Under the pieces are notes generated by a model. The model worked only from the letters and a program-made list of their open reading frames with translations. It had not been told where the DNA came from and did no database searches. A stretch of DNA of 64,000 nt from Rhizomicrobium sp035504555 (GTDB taxonomy: Bacteria; Pseudomonadota; Alphaproteobacteria; Micropepsales; Micropepsaceae): positions 1 to 64,000 of the forward strand of contig DATJRP010000047.1 in NCBI GenBank assembly GCA_035504555.1, in the 5' to 3' direction. The position numbers were made by a program, and so were the translations under genes. The stretch's first letter is position 1, and the number at the start of each line of letters is the position of its first letter. Below, piece after piece: positions 1-7,693 of this stretch.

Positions 1-1
1 G

Positions 2-247
2 CTGGTGGGATTTGCGGCGCTGGCCGCGCGCCGTTTCGGCGTGCCGGGCATCATGACCGCCAGTGCCACGCGCCGTTTGGCTGTCGTCGAGACGCTGATG
101 CTTGATGCGCGCCACAAGCTTTTCATCCTCCGCCGCGACGACAAGGAGCACGTCGTCCTTATCGGTCCCGAAGGCTCGAGCGTCATCGAAAGCGGTATCG
201 CCGCCAAGCTGCCTGTCGCGGCCGCGATCGAAGGTTCGCCGCAATGA
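2..247 (+). CDS. fliO: Flagellar biosynthesis protein FliO, C-terminal part (5' end outside window)
   Basis: The reading frame is open to the left window edge, so only about 80 C-terminal residues are visible. The segment has the FliO C-terminal pattern: a short basic stretch (RRLAVVET), a region that handles a stored or secreted component (ARHKLFILRRDDKEHVVLIG), and a variable tail. FliO is the small membrane protein that helps assemble the FliP/Q/R export gate of the flagellar type III secretion apparatus. Its stop overlaps the fliP start by four bases (ATGA), which implies translational coupling. The assignment rests mainly on position before fliP plus this pattern. Confidence 0.8.
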   Translation: MVGFAALAARRFGVPGIMTASATRRLAVVETLMLDARHKLFILRRDDKEHVVLIGPEGSSVIESGIAAKLPVAAAIEGSPQ

Positions 248-1020
248 AACGACTTCTTTCGCTTCTCGTCTTTGCGACGATCCTGTTCGCGCCGGCGATA
301 GCATCGGCCGCGGTTGCCGGCGCGCCGTCGGCGACGCCCAACTCGCTTTCCATCGATCTCTCGGGCGGCGGTCTCTTCACCGACCGTATGATGCAGATCA
401 TCGCCCTGATCACGATCCTCAGCATCGCGCCGTCGATCCTGATCATGATGACCTGCTTCGTGCGCATGGTCGTGGTCCTGTCGCTCTTGCGCACCGCCAT
501 GGGCGTGCAGACGACGCCGCCCAACAGCGTGATGATCTCGCTGGCGCTCTTTCTCACGCTCTTCGTCATGACGCCGACGATGAAAGCGGCCTATGACGCG
601 GGCGTCCAGCCGCTCATCAACCAGCAGATCACGACAGAAGTGGCGCTCGACCGTGCCAGCGTGCCGTTCAAGGAGTTCATGCTGGCGCATGTCCGCGACA
701 CGGATCTGAAGCTCTTTCTCGATATGGCGCATGCCAAGCCGCCCAAGACCGCGGCCGACATCGCGCTCACCTCGCTAGCGCCCGCCTTCATGCTGTCCGA
801 GCTCAAACGCGCCTTCGAGATCGGATTCCTGCTCTTCGTGCCGTTCCTCATCATCGACATGGCGGTTGCCTCGATCCTGATGTCGATGGGCATGATGATG
901 CTGCCGCCGGTCATCATCTCATTGCCGTTCAAGCTGATCTTTTTCGTGCTGGTGGACGGCTGGCGCCTCGTGGCCGGGAGCCTCGTGCAAAGCTACGTGC
1001 ACACGACGCCGCTGCACTAG
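244..1020 (+). CDS. fliP: Flagellar export gate protein FliP
   Basis: 258 residues, the usual FliP length. There is an N-terminal signal-like segment (residues 1-22), then hydrophobic helices around 45-80, 95-115 and 195-245. Typical FliP stretches are visible: SLLRTAMGVQTTPPNSVM, a central soluble loop ending in a helical segment that starts ELKRAFEIGF, and the Met-rich SILMSMGMMMLPP near the C-terminus. FliP forms the pentameric core of the flagellar type III export channel in the inner membrane. It overlaps fliO by four bases. No fliQ or fliR follows; the next gene is convergent and its stop overlaps this stop, so fliP ends its operon here. Confidence 0.97.
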   Translation: MKRLLSLLVFATILFAPAIASAAVAGAPSATPNSLSIDLSGGGLFTDRMMQIIALITILSIAPSILIMMTCFVRMVVVLSLLRTAMGVQTTPPNSVMISLALFLTLFVMTPTMKAAYDAGVQPLINQQITTEVALDRASVPFKEFMLAHVRDTDLKLFLDMAHAKPPKTAADIALTSLAPAFMLSELKRAFEIGFLLFVPFLIIDMAVASILMSMGMMMLPPVIISLPFKLIFFVLVDGWRLVAGSLVQSYVHTTPLH

Positions 1021-1760
1021 AACGCGGCGACCCACAGGAACAGGATCGCATACTCGACCACATCGCCCGCGTTGTGGCCGACGATGGGAGCCACGACGCT
1101 CTTCGATTTCTCGAGCCAGTAGGCATAAAGCACGCCGAGCGCGAAAGCATAGATCTGCTGGCCCAGCGCCTGCGGCCAGGCGCGTAGCGAGAAATTCGTG
1201 GCATGCAGGAGGGCGAAGATCAGCGCCACGATGATGCCGGCCCAGTTCATGTCGAAGCGGCCGAGTCTGAGCTTTCCGGGCATCGTGGTGGCGAGGTAGG
1301 TCACGAGCAGCGCGCGGAAGGGAATCTCTTCCGTCGGTCCCACATAGACGCCTTCGAAGAACAGCCAGCCTGCGACGTTGCCCTGCGTCAGCGGATAGCC
1401 GAGCTGAGGCTTTATATGCGCCATCAGCTGCGGCGCGTAATCGACGACCGTCATCAGGACGCCGAAGAAGACGCCCCAGAGGAGTGCGGCGCCGATATAG
1501 GTTTTCTCGCGCGGCCAGTGCAGGCCGTAATCCGCCGGCACCATGCGCTTCAGGACGGCGATGGCGATCAGCGCCCAGACGAGCTGAAACGCGTGCTGGC
1601 TATAGAGCCACGGCAGCAACGGACCGCGCGGCGAGGGCATGTTCAGGAAATGCGTGCCGATAACCGCGGTGTAAGCCGCGAGGTAAGGAAGCGCGAATCC
1701 CAGAAAGGCGGTGACCAGGATCGGCACCAGCCGAAAGCGCATACGCGTGTCTGCCGTCAT
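1017..1760 (-). CDS. CPBP family intramembrane metalloprotease
   Basis: 247 residues with about seven hydrophobic segments. The three CPBP (CAAX protease/Abi) motifs are in order in the C-terminal half: EEIPFR (EExxxR), FALLHATNF (FxxxH) and GHNAGD (HNxxxD-like). The family comprises membrane-embedded glutamic-type proteases; bacterial members act in prenyl-protein processing, bacteriocin immunity or unknown roles, and the substrate here cannot be inferred. The ATG at 1760 is chosen because upstream sequence in the same frame is low-complexity Arg-rich read-through. It lies 8 bp after the AraC-type gene on the same strand, so the two are probably co-transcribed. Its stop overlaps the convergent fliP stop. 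Confidence 0.85.
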   Translation of the reverse strand: MTADTRMRFRLVPILVTAFLGFALPYLAAYTAVIGTHFLNMPSPRGPLLPWLYSQHAFQLVWALIAIAVLKRMVPADYGLHWPREKTYIGAALLWGVFFGVLMTVVDYAPQLMAHIKPQLGYPLTQGNVAGWLFFEGVYVGPTEEIPFRALLVTYLATTMPGKLRLGRFDMNWAGIIVALIFALLHATNFSLRAWPQALGQQIYAFALGVLYAYWLEKSKSVVAPIVGHNAGDVVEYAILFLWVAAF

Positions 1761-1768
1761 GGTGGCAC

Positions 1769-2473
1769 TCAAGCAGGCTGTGCGGCGCGCGTCTTGAACC
1801 GATTTGACTGTCGCCAGGTCTGCGGGGTGGCGCCCGTCAGCGCTTTGACGGCGCGCGACATGTGCGGCTGGTCGGCGAAGCCTGTTGCCGCGGCGATATC
1901 CGCAAGCGGTGCACGGTCGCGGACGATCCGGTGGAAGGCCCGGCGCGCGCGTGCCTCCGCGCGAAAGGCTGCCGGTGTGAGACCGAAGACGCGGCCGAAG
2001 CCCCGCGACAGCGTCTCGAGCGCCAGGCCGTGCGTCTCCGCCCAGTCGCCAAGACGGCAATCGGGATTTTTCAGCAGATGTTCGGCGAGGAGATCCGGCC
2101 AGTCGCCCCTTTCGCTTTCGCAGGGCGTGATGTGCGCGCAGAGCGCCGCGCCGGCGGCGTGCGCATCTTTTTCTGCGAGACGCGCGATCGCGTCTGCATC
2201 GGCGACGCTTCCCAGCGCAAACGGAACATTCCGATCCAGCGCGATGTTGAAGATTTCGGCGCCGGCGCGGCTGAAGCGATCAAGGTGCGCGTCGAAGACG
2301 CCGTGCAACAACACATGGCCGGGACCGACATGAAACCGCCCGCGGCTGCCGCACTCTTCGTAACGGCCGGAGAGCACAACGGCCGCATAGGGTGCGTCAT
2401 GGGTGTGGCGCGGGATGCGTACGTCCCGGCTCCATCGCTCGCGCCCGCTGGTGATGCCGGCAATGTCTGCCAT
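1769..2473 (-). CDS. AraC family transcriptional regulator
   Basis: 234 residues. The N-terminal 80 residues look like a small cupin sensor (PRHTHDAPYAAVVLSGRYEE, then a GPGHVLLH turn). The C-terminal 100 residues carry the two helix-turn-helix units of AraC proteins, with LGDWAETHGLALETLSRGF as the first and PLADIAAATGFADQPHMSR as the second. It precedes the CPBP protease gene by 8 bp on the same strand and probably regulates that pair. The upstream 330-bp gap holds a strong dyad at 2624-2640. The ligand is unknown. Confidence 0.9.
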   Translation of the reverse strand: MADIAGITSGRERWSRDVRIPRHTHDAPYAAVVLSGRYEECGSRGRFHVGPGHVLLHGVFDAHLDRFSRAGAEIFNIALDRNVPFALGSVADADAIARLAEKDAHAAGAALCAHITPCESERGDWPDLLAEHLLKNPDCRLGDWAETHGLALETLSRGFGRVFGLTPAAFRAEARARRAFHRIVRDRAPLADIAAATGFADQPHMSRAVKALTGATPQTWRQSNRFKTRAAQPA

Positions 2474-2803
2474 CTGCAGCCCCCGGTTGACGTTAGCATT
2501 GGTGACGGCTGCCCAAGATGTGTCCGTGCCTGTTTTTTCATTCGCTGCAGGAGCGAAGTGATCTGCTGCAATTGCGAAGGATCATGTCCCAGTATGTGGG
2601 AAAAATGCGGCTCGAAGCGCGCCGCGCAATGATATTGCGCTGCACCATACTTTAACAGTACCGCATATCATATTGTTATCAAAAGAAATAATCGTATTAA
2701 CTCGATGTGACATTCGGACATCCGGCCTATGCGTAAATCGCACTTCTCCTCAGGGTTAAGCACTCCTATGTTCTGAACACTGAACGCTTACGGAGATATT
2801 CAC
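2474..2803. other. Intergenic region between AraC regulator and AprI-like gene
   Basis: This 330-bp gap between divergent genes is noticeably more AT-rich in its second half (about 2640-2720) than the coding flanks. It must contain both promoters. It includes the 17-bp palindrome at 2624-2640 and a GTTC-t-GAAC dyad at 2770-2778, close upstream of the GGAG ribosome site (2792-2795) of the 2804 gene. I see no convincing small ORF. Confidence 0.6.
2624..2640. promoter_or_regulatory. Perfect 7-bp dyad, candidate operator
   Basis: The arms GCGCAAT and ATTGCGC are separated by GAT, a perfect 17-bp inverted repeat about 150 bp upstream of the AraC-type start and 164 bp upstream of the secreted-protein start. 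Its size suits a dimeric regulator. AraC proteins more often bind direct repeats, so the cognate factor may be a different protein. Confidence 0.4.
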
Positions 2804-3157
2804 ATGACGAAACTTACCTCACTGGTGCTGGGTGCCGGTCTTGCGCTGACAAGTATCGGTTTCGCCTACGCCGATGGCACCACGGTTGCCGGAGCTTGGA
2901 CGCTCACGGTTGGCTCGTATGACGCACCGTGCACCTTGACGCTTACGCCCGACGCCAGCGGCACGGCGGGCACGATCGCTTCGGGCGCGGACTGCCCGAC
3001 AGGTCTGAATGCCGTCGCCACTTGGAAGACCGCCGGCAACGGCGTGCAGCTTTACGCTGGCAGCGGCGATCTCATTGCCTGGCTGAAGCCGAAGGGCGAC
3101 ACCTATGTCGGCACGCGCTTCTCCGACGGCAAGAAACTCGCGCTGAACCGCACCTGA
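2804..3157 (+). CDS. Secreted AprI/Inh-type protease inhibitor domain protein
   Basis: 117 residues: a signal peptide (residues 1-23, cleavage after AYA) followed by a single beta-barrel-like domain. Features fit the AprI/Inh family of periplasmic metalloprotease inhibitors: an early GAWTL strand, a Cys pair (in DAPCTL and ADCPTG) likely to form a disulphide, the WKTAGNGVQLY strand, and a final G-K-K-L-A-L-N-R strand. Family members protect cells from their own secreted serralysins, but many homologues are uncharacterised envelope proteins. No metalloprotease gene is adjacent. GGAG at 2792-2795 supports the start. A GC hairpin with a T-run follows. Confidence 0.7.
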   Translation: MTKLTSLVLGAGLALTSIGFAYADGTTVAGAWTLTVGSYDAPCTLTLTPDASGTAGTIASGADCPTGLNAVATWKTAGNGVQLYAGSGDLIAWLKPKGDTYVGTRFSDGKKLALNRT

Positions 3158-3215
3158 GTACACCCCGCAAGGGTATTCCGTTCGGGTTCGGGCCGCGTCG
3201 TTCCTGCTTTTGTAG

Positions 3216-3237
3216 GGCCGGCGCGGCCTTTTCCTTT
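3216..3237 (+). terminator. Rho-independent terminator after the AprI-like gene
   Basis: GGCCG-gcg-CGGCC (3216-3228) is followed by TTTTCCTTTT. A longer alternative stem pairs GGCCGCG at 3191-3197 with CGCGGCC at 3222-3228. It sits 59 bp after the stop. Confidence 0.65.
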
Positions 3238-3323
3238 TCGCTGATCGCCAATTCGCGCATTGCCGCTTCCCGGCCGCTTGGATAAACAGCGCCATCCGCA
3301 TCAGTCGGTAAGGGAAGGCCGCC

Positions 3324-4823
3324 ATGAAGGAATTGACGCATTTCGTCGCCGGACGCTCCATACCCGGCCAGTCGGGCCGCTTCGGCGACATCTTCAATCC
3401 GGCAACCGGTGAAGTGGCTGCGCGCGTGGCGTTCGCGAGCCGCGCCGAAATGCGCAAAGCCGTCGAGGCCGCGCTCAAGGCCTTTCCGGAATGGTCGAGC
3501 GTCAATCCGCAACGTCGCGCGCGCGTGCTCTTCAACTTCAAGGCCCTCGTCGAAAAGAATATGGACGAGCTCGCACACATGCTGTCGAGCGAACACGGCA
3601 AGGTGATCGCCGATTCCAAGGGCGACATTCAGCGCGGTCTCGAAGTGATCGAATTCGCCTGCGGCATCCCGCATCTGCAGAAGGGCGAATACACGGAAGG
3701 TGCCGGCCCCGGCATCGACATCTATTCGATGCGTCAGCCCCTCGGCGTCGTCGCCGGCATCACGCCGTTCAATTTTCCGGCGATGATTCCGATGTGGATG
3801 TTCGGCGTCGCCATCGCTTGCGGCAACACCTTCATCTGCAAGCCGAGCGAGAAAGATCCGAGCGTGCCTTTGAGGCTCGCCGAACTGATGATGGAAGCGG
3901 GTGCGCCGGCCGGCGTCTTGAATGTCGTCAACGGCGACAAGGAAGCCGTCGATGCGATCCTCGAAGATCCCGACATTCAGGCGGTCAGCTTTGTCGGTTC
4001 GTCGGCCATCGCGGAATATGTCTATTCGCGCGGCACGGCGCACGGAAAGCGCGTGCAGGCCATGGGCGGCGCCAAGAACCACGCCATCATCATGCCGGAT
4101 GCCGATCTCGATCAGGTCACGAACGAGCTGATCGGTGCGGGCTACGGCTCGGCCGGCGAACGCTGCATGGCGATCTCGGTGGCCGTGCCGGTGACGGACA
4201 AGATCGCCGACGCGCTCGTCCAGCGCCTGAAGCCGCGCGTGGAATCGCTGAAGGTCGCCCCGCCCACCGATCCCGACGCCGCCTACGGCCCGCTGGTCAC
4301 CGAAGCGCACCGCCGTAAGGTGATGGACTACATCGATCTCGGCGTGAAGGAAGGCGCGGAGCTGGTCGTCGACGGGCGCGGCTTCAAGATGCAGGGCTAC
4401 GAAAAGGGCTTCTATCTGGGCGGTTCACTGTTCGACCGCGTCCGGTCCGACATGAAGACCTATCAGGACGAGATTTTCGGACCCGTCCTCCAGGTCGCCC
4501 GCGCCGACGATTTCGATCACGCCATCGCGCTTCCCTCGCAGCATCAATACGGCAACGGCGTCGCCATCTTTACCCGCGACGGCGATGCGGCACGCGAATT
4601 CGCGGCCCGAGTGAAGGTCGGCATGGTGGGAATCAATATTCCCATTCCCGTGCCCCTCGCCTATCACACCTTCGGCGGCTGGAAGCGCTCGGCCTTCGGC
4701 GATATTAACCAGCACGGGCCGGAAGGCGTGCGTTTTTATACGAGAATCAAGACAGTAACCCAGCGCTGGCCCAAGGGCGGCGTGCGCGAGAACCCGGATT
4801 TCAACATTCCGACGATGCGTTGA
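3324..4823 (+). CDS. mmsA: CoA-acylating methylmalonate-semialdehyde dehydrogenase
   Basis: 499 residues, the family length. Aldehyde-dehydrogenase fold with features of the MmsA subgroup: GVVAGITPFNFPAMIPMWM in the NAD domain, FVGSSAIAEY, MGGAKNHAIIMPDADLD, and the catalytic Cys281 in GERCMAISV. MmsA lacks the general-base Glu of ordinary ALDHs, consistent with CoA transfer. It oxidises methylmalonate semialdehyde (valine and thymine catabolism) or malonate semialdehyde to propionyl- or acetyl-CoA. No mmsB neighbour is present. GGAAGG precedes the ATG. The C-terminal HTFGGWKRSAFGDINQHG block is also typical. Confidence 0.95.
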   Translation: MKELTHFVAGRSIPGQSGRFGDIFNPATGEVAARVAFASRAEMRKAVEAALKAFPEWSSVNPQRRARVLFNFKALVEKNMDELAHMLSSEHGKVIADSKGDIQRGLEVIEFACGIPHLQKGEYTEGAGPGIDIYSMRQPLGVVAGITPFNFPAMIPMWMFGVAIACGNTFICKPSEKDPSVPLRLAELMMEAGAPAGVLNVVNGDKEAVDAILEDPDIQAVSFVGSSAIAEYVYSRGTAHGKRVQAMGGAKNHAIIMPDADLDQVTNELIGAGYGSAGERCMAISVAVPVTDKIADALVQRLKPRVESLKVAPPTDPDAAYGPLVTEAHRRKVMDYIDLGVKEGAELVVDGRGFKMQGYEKGFYLGGSLFDRVRSDMKTYQDEIFGPVLQVARADDFDHAIALPSQHQYGNGVAIFTRDGDAAREFAARVKVGMVGINIPIPVPLAYHTFGGWKRSAFGDINQHGPEGVRFYTRIKTVTQRWPKGGVRENPDFNIPTMR

Positions 4824-4850
4824 TCGTCGCGTTCATCGAAGGCTCTTTCC

Positions 4851-5321
4851 ATGTCTCTTCCTGAAGACGACAAGAAAATGGGCGCGCTCAAGCGCGAATG
4901 GGCGGCGGCGCGCATTGTCGTCATCGGCGGCCTCATCGTCGCCGTCGCCGTCGCGGGCTATTTCGTCTACCGGGCGAGACAACAGCAACTCGCCGCGGAG
5001 CAGCCCGTCGTGCACGCGACCGTCGTGCGTCCCAAGCTCGACACCAAGGTGCTTGCGCGCGTGGAGCTCGCCGTTTGCACGGCCGAGCTCCTGCGCGCCA
5101 AAGACGTCGGCGCCATTCCGTCCTATGGCGAGCTCGCATCCGCGCAGCTCCTGCGGGCCGGCGATGCGCCGCGGCGCTTCATTTGCGAAGCGAAGACGCA
5201 TCTCACCAACTACTTCATCTCCGCCGATGTCCTGTGCGACAAGCTCGCCGATCCGCGTTGCGTCAGCATCTATCGCGTCGCGAACAAAGAGAAGCAGCTT
5301 ATCTATTCGCGTCCGGAGTAG
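4851..5321 (+). CDS. Single-pass membrane protein of unknown function
   Basis: 156 residues. A short cytoplasmic N-terminus is followed by one transmembrane helix (residues 22-40, IVVIGGLIVAVAVAGYFVY) and a periplasmic domain of about 110 residues with four Cys (in AVCTAE, FICEAK, VLCDK, PRCVS) that could form two disulphides. I recognise no family. It starts 27 bp after mmsA, so it may be co-transcribed, but a functional link is not evident. Its end overlaps the convergent gene by 23 bp. Confidence 0.6.
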   Translation: MSLPEDDKKMGALKREWAAARIVVIGGLIVAVAVAGYFVYRARQQQLAAEQPVVHATVVRPKLDTKVLARVELAVCTAELLRAKDVGAIPSYGELASAQLLRAGDAPRRFICEAKTHLTNYFISADVLCDKLADPRCVSIYRVANKEKQLIYSRPE

Positions 5322-5757
5322 TTCCGCGCGCGAACCACGCGACGATCGTGCCGAACACGAGCATCGCCACCATGTCTTCGGCGAACTTCACGGGCACGAA
5401 GTGATAGCCCTTGCCGCCGGCGCGCGATAACGGCACGACGATCAGATTCATCACGAAATAGATGCCCACGCCGTAAAGCAGGCCAAAGCCCGGCCATGCG
5501 CGCCTGAGCATCGGCAACATCTGCGCGCTGACGATGTAGACGGTCGCAATGACGATCGACATGGCCCATTGCAGCACGAGGCCGAGGCCGGCGCTGGCCA
5601 GCCCGCCGTGAAACGAGGCCCGGCCGAGCGCACCGCTCGCGATGGCCTGGCAGATGAAGATCGGATCTCGGTTGTTGATGAGGCACGCCGCGCCGATGTC
5701 GATGGTGCCCGCGATGAAGCCGGCCAGAAGAATGGCCGTGAACGGCGAAAAACGCAT
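5299..5757 (-). CDS. Small four-helix inner-membrane protein, possibly DUF1440/YagU-like
   Basis: 152 residues with four predicted membrane helices: residues about 5-25, 48-75 (GLVLQWAMSIVIATVYIVSA), 88-108 and 125-143. The layout and a motif resembling the end of a YagU protein (VSAQMLPMLRR, then YGVGIYFVMNLIVVPLS) suggest the YagU/DUF1440 group, but this is from memory and uncertain. The ATG at 5757 is preceded by a strong GGGGAGG ribosome site; the frame continues upstream only as the shadow of the EVE gene. Function unknown. Confidence 0.65.
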   Translation of the reverse strand: MRFSPFTAILLAGFIAGTIDIGAACLINNRDPIFICQAIASGALGRASFHGGLASAGLGLVLQWAMSIVIATVYIVSAQMLPMLRRAWPGFGLLYGVGIYFVMNLIVVPLSRAGGKGYHFVPVKFAEDMVAMLVFGTIVAWFARGTTPDANR

Positions 5758-5825
5758 GAGAGCCTCCCCTTGCGAAGAAACACTCGTCGAGGGGGGTAGG
5801 CGCCGCAAATCACCAAGCGGTGAAG

Positions 5826-6242
5826 TTACTTCATGCCTCCCATGCTGCAGACGATCTTCCATTCGGCGGGCGTCACGGGCTGCACGGACAGGCGCGAATA
5901 TTTCACCAGCGCCATTTGGGCCAGTTTGGGATTGGCTTTGGCGGCCGCGAGCGTCACGTGCTTCGGCACGTCTTCCACGGCCTTCACGTCGACCAGTCCG
6001 AAGCGGCCCGTTTCGTCGGTCGGGTCCTTGCGGTATTCGCTGATGACTTCGACGATGCCGACGACGGCTTTTTCGTCGCCGGAATGATAGAAGAAGCCGA
6101 GATCGCCCTTCTTCATCGCCTTCATGTTGGCGGCGGCGGTGAAATTGCGCACGCCGCTCCACGGCTCGCCCTTGGCGCCTTTCTTCTTTTGCTGCTCCCA
6201 GGACCAGGACTCGGGTTCGCTTTTGAACAGCCAGTAGGCCAT
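5826..6242 (-). CDS. EVE domain protein
   Basis: 138 residues, a complete stand-alone EVE domain (thymocyte nuclear protein 1 type, PUA-like fold). Diagnostic parts: MAYWLFKSEPESWSW at the N-terminus, WSGVRNFTAAANMK, KGDLGFFYHSGDEKAVVGI and the C-terminal PVTPAEWKIV. EVE domains bind modified bases in DNA or RNA and often accompany restriction or RNA-modification genes; here the neighbours are housekeeping. The ATG at 6242 matches the conserved family N-terminus. The next gene upstream on this strand is 16 bp away. Confidence 0.92.
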   Translation of the reverse strand: MAYWLFKSEPESWSWEQQKKKGAKGEPWSGVRNFTAAANMKAMKKGDLGFFYHSGDEKAVVGIVEVISEYRKDPTDETGRFGLVDVKAVEDVPKHVTLAAAKANPKLAQMALVKYSRLSVQPVTPAEWKIVCSMGGMK

Positions 6243-6258
6243 GACGTGTATCTCCGGA

Positions 6259-6549
6259 TCAGAGCGCTGCGCCGCAATTGTTCGCGGTCGCCTTCCAGGG
6301 GCGGATGTCGGATTGCCCGAAGATCCCCGCCCTCGTGTAAGGATCGATCGCATGCCACGCTTTGGCGGCGGCAAGATCGGCCGCTTCGAAGATGATCATG
6401 CTGCCGGCCATCTTTCCGTTCCCGTCCAGAAACGGGCCGCCGAGCTTCACGACGCCTGTCTCGCGCACGAAGGCGAAGTGCGCGTCGCGCGTGGCCATTC
6501 TGAGATCGAGGCTTCCGGGCTTGTCGATGGCGGTCAGGACGAACAGCAT
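6259..6549 (-). CDS. YciI-family protein
   Basis: 96 residues, one YCII (ferredoxin-like alpha/beta) domain: an MLFVLTAIDKPG first strand, HFAFVRETGVVKLGGPFLD, GSMIIFEAADLAAAKAW and DPYTRAGIF. The conserved His and Asp characteristic of the family are present. Biochemical roles are mostly unknown; related proteins are dehydrochlorinase- or muconolactone-isomerase-like. It sits between gpsA and the EVE gene on the same strand with gaps of 8 and 16 bp, an apparent three-gene operon. Confidence 0.85.
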   Translation of the reverse strand: MLFVLTAIDKPGSLDLRMATRDAHFAFVRETGVVKLGGPFLDGNGKMAGSMIIFEAADLAAAKAWHAIDPYTRAGIFGQSDIRPWKATANNCGAAL

Positions 6550-6557
6550 GACGGCTC

Positions 6558-7595
6558 CTATTCGGCTTTCAGTGGACGCGCCATGAGGCGCGGGACGGCG
6601 TCGGCGAGGGTGAGCTTGCCCGCCAAAATATCGGCGATTGCGTGCGCCACGGGAAGCTCGATTCCGTGCCGGCCGCCACGCGCGACCAGCGCCGCCGCCG
6701 TCTCGACGCCTTCCGCCAGCGGATGGCCGGGCGCCGCCAGCTCCGCCGGCGCTTTGCCTTCGCCGAGATTGAAACCGAAGCTGTAATTGCGAGAGGACAG
6801 GCTCGTCGCGGTCAGCACGAGATCGCCGAGGCCGGACAGGCCCATCAGCGTTTCGCCGCGCGCACCGAGGGCTGCGCCGAGGCGGCAGAGTTCCGCAAAG
6901 CTGCGCGTGAGAAGGGCTGCGCGCGCGTTTTCGCCCAGACCCATGCCGGCAACGATGCCGGAGCCGATGGCGTAGACATTCTTCGCCGCTCCGCCGAGCG
7001 CCACGCCCGTCAGATCTTCGCTGGCATAAGGACGAAAACCCGCATGTCCCAATGTCGCGATGAGACGGAATGCGATGTCTTTCCTGGCAGCGATGGTGAG
7101 CGCGGTGGGAAGATCGTGCGCGACGTCTCGCGCGAAAGACGGACCCGAAAGAATCGCGGGCTCTGCCTGCGGTGCCGCTTCGCGCAAAACTTCCGTCAGC
7201 AATTTGCCGCTGCCCCGTTCGATTCCTTTCGCGCAGAGCACCAGCGGAACGCCGGCCGTGATGGCGCGCGCCGTGTCGGTTATGACGGCGCGAGCATGTT
7301 GCGCGGGGGCCGCCAGCAGCACGGCGTCTGCACCACCCGCTTCCATAATGTTTGCACTTGCTACAATGTTGTCGGGGAGCGGAACGCCGGGGAGGAAAAT
7401 TGCGTTCTCACGCGTTGCCAGAATCGAATTGGTTACCTCGGGCTCGCGTGACCATAGCGTGACATTTCGGCCGGCCCGGGCGGCCACAAGTGCGAGGGCG
7501 GTGCCCCAGGCTCCGGCGCCGATCACCGCGATGTGGCCATAAGGTTTTGAAATGTCAGATTTATTTTTCAAGTCTTGGTCTCGGCTTTGGCCCAT
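6558..7595 (-). CDS. gpsA: NAD(P)+ glycerol-3-phosphate dehydrogenase
   Basis: About 345 residues. An N-terminal Rossmann motif (IAVIGAGAWGTALALVAA) is followed by CAKGIERGSGKL, SGPSFARDVAHDLPTALTIA and the C-terminal domain with GVALGGAAKNVYAIGSGIVAGMGLGENARAAL and GLSGLGDLVLT. It reduces dihydroxyacetone phosphate to sn-glycerol-3-phosphate for phospholipid synthesis. The start is uncertain: the conserved part begins around KPYGHIAVIG, ATG 7595 is used, and a TTG at 7619 would place the start inside a probable TetR operator. First gene of a likely gpsA-yciI-EVE operon, divergent from a TetR gene. Confidence 0.95.
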   Translation of the reverse strand: MGQSRDQDLKNKSDISKPYGHIAVIGAGAWGTALALVAARAGRNVTLWSREPEVTNSILATRENAIFLPGVPLPDNIVASANIMEAGGADAVLLAAPAQHARAVITDTARAITAGVPLVLCAKGIERGSGKLLTEVLREAAPQAEPAILSGPSFARDVAHDLPTALTIAARKDIAFRLIATLGHAGFRPYASEDLTGVALGGAAKNVYAIGSGIVAGMGLGENARAALLTRSFAELCRLGAALGARGETLMGLSGLGDLVLTATSLSSRNYSFGFNLGEGKAPAELAAPGHPLAEGVETAAALVARGGRHGIELPVAHAIADILAGKLTLADAVPRLMARPLKAE

Positions 7596-7612
7596 GCTGC
7601 GCTGCGAAAGAT

Positions 7613-7634
7613 TGAACAATCTGTTGATTATTCA
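7613..7634. promoter_or_regulatory. Imperfect dyad in the gpsA/tetR divergent promoter, candidate operator
   Basis: Arms TGAACAAT (7613-7620) and ATTATTCA (7627-7634) match at 7 of 8 positions around a 6-bp spacer. The dyad lies 60 bp upstream of the TetR-family start in a short AT-rich divergent region, the usual place for TetR autoregulation. Confidence 0.45.
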
Positions 7635-7693
7635 GAAATACCCATTATCTTAGAGTGTGAAAAGAAAAACGCCTTTGGGAAGCGAGACGTCGG

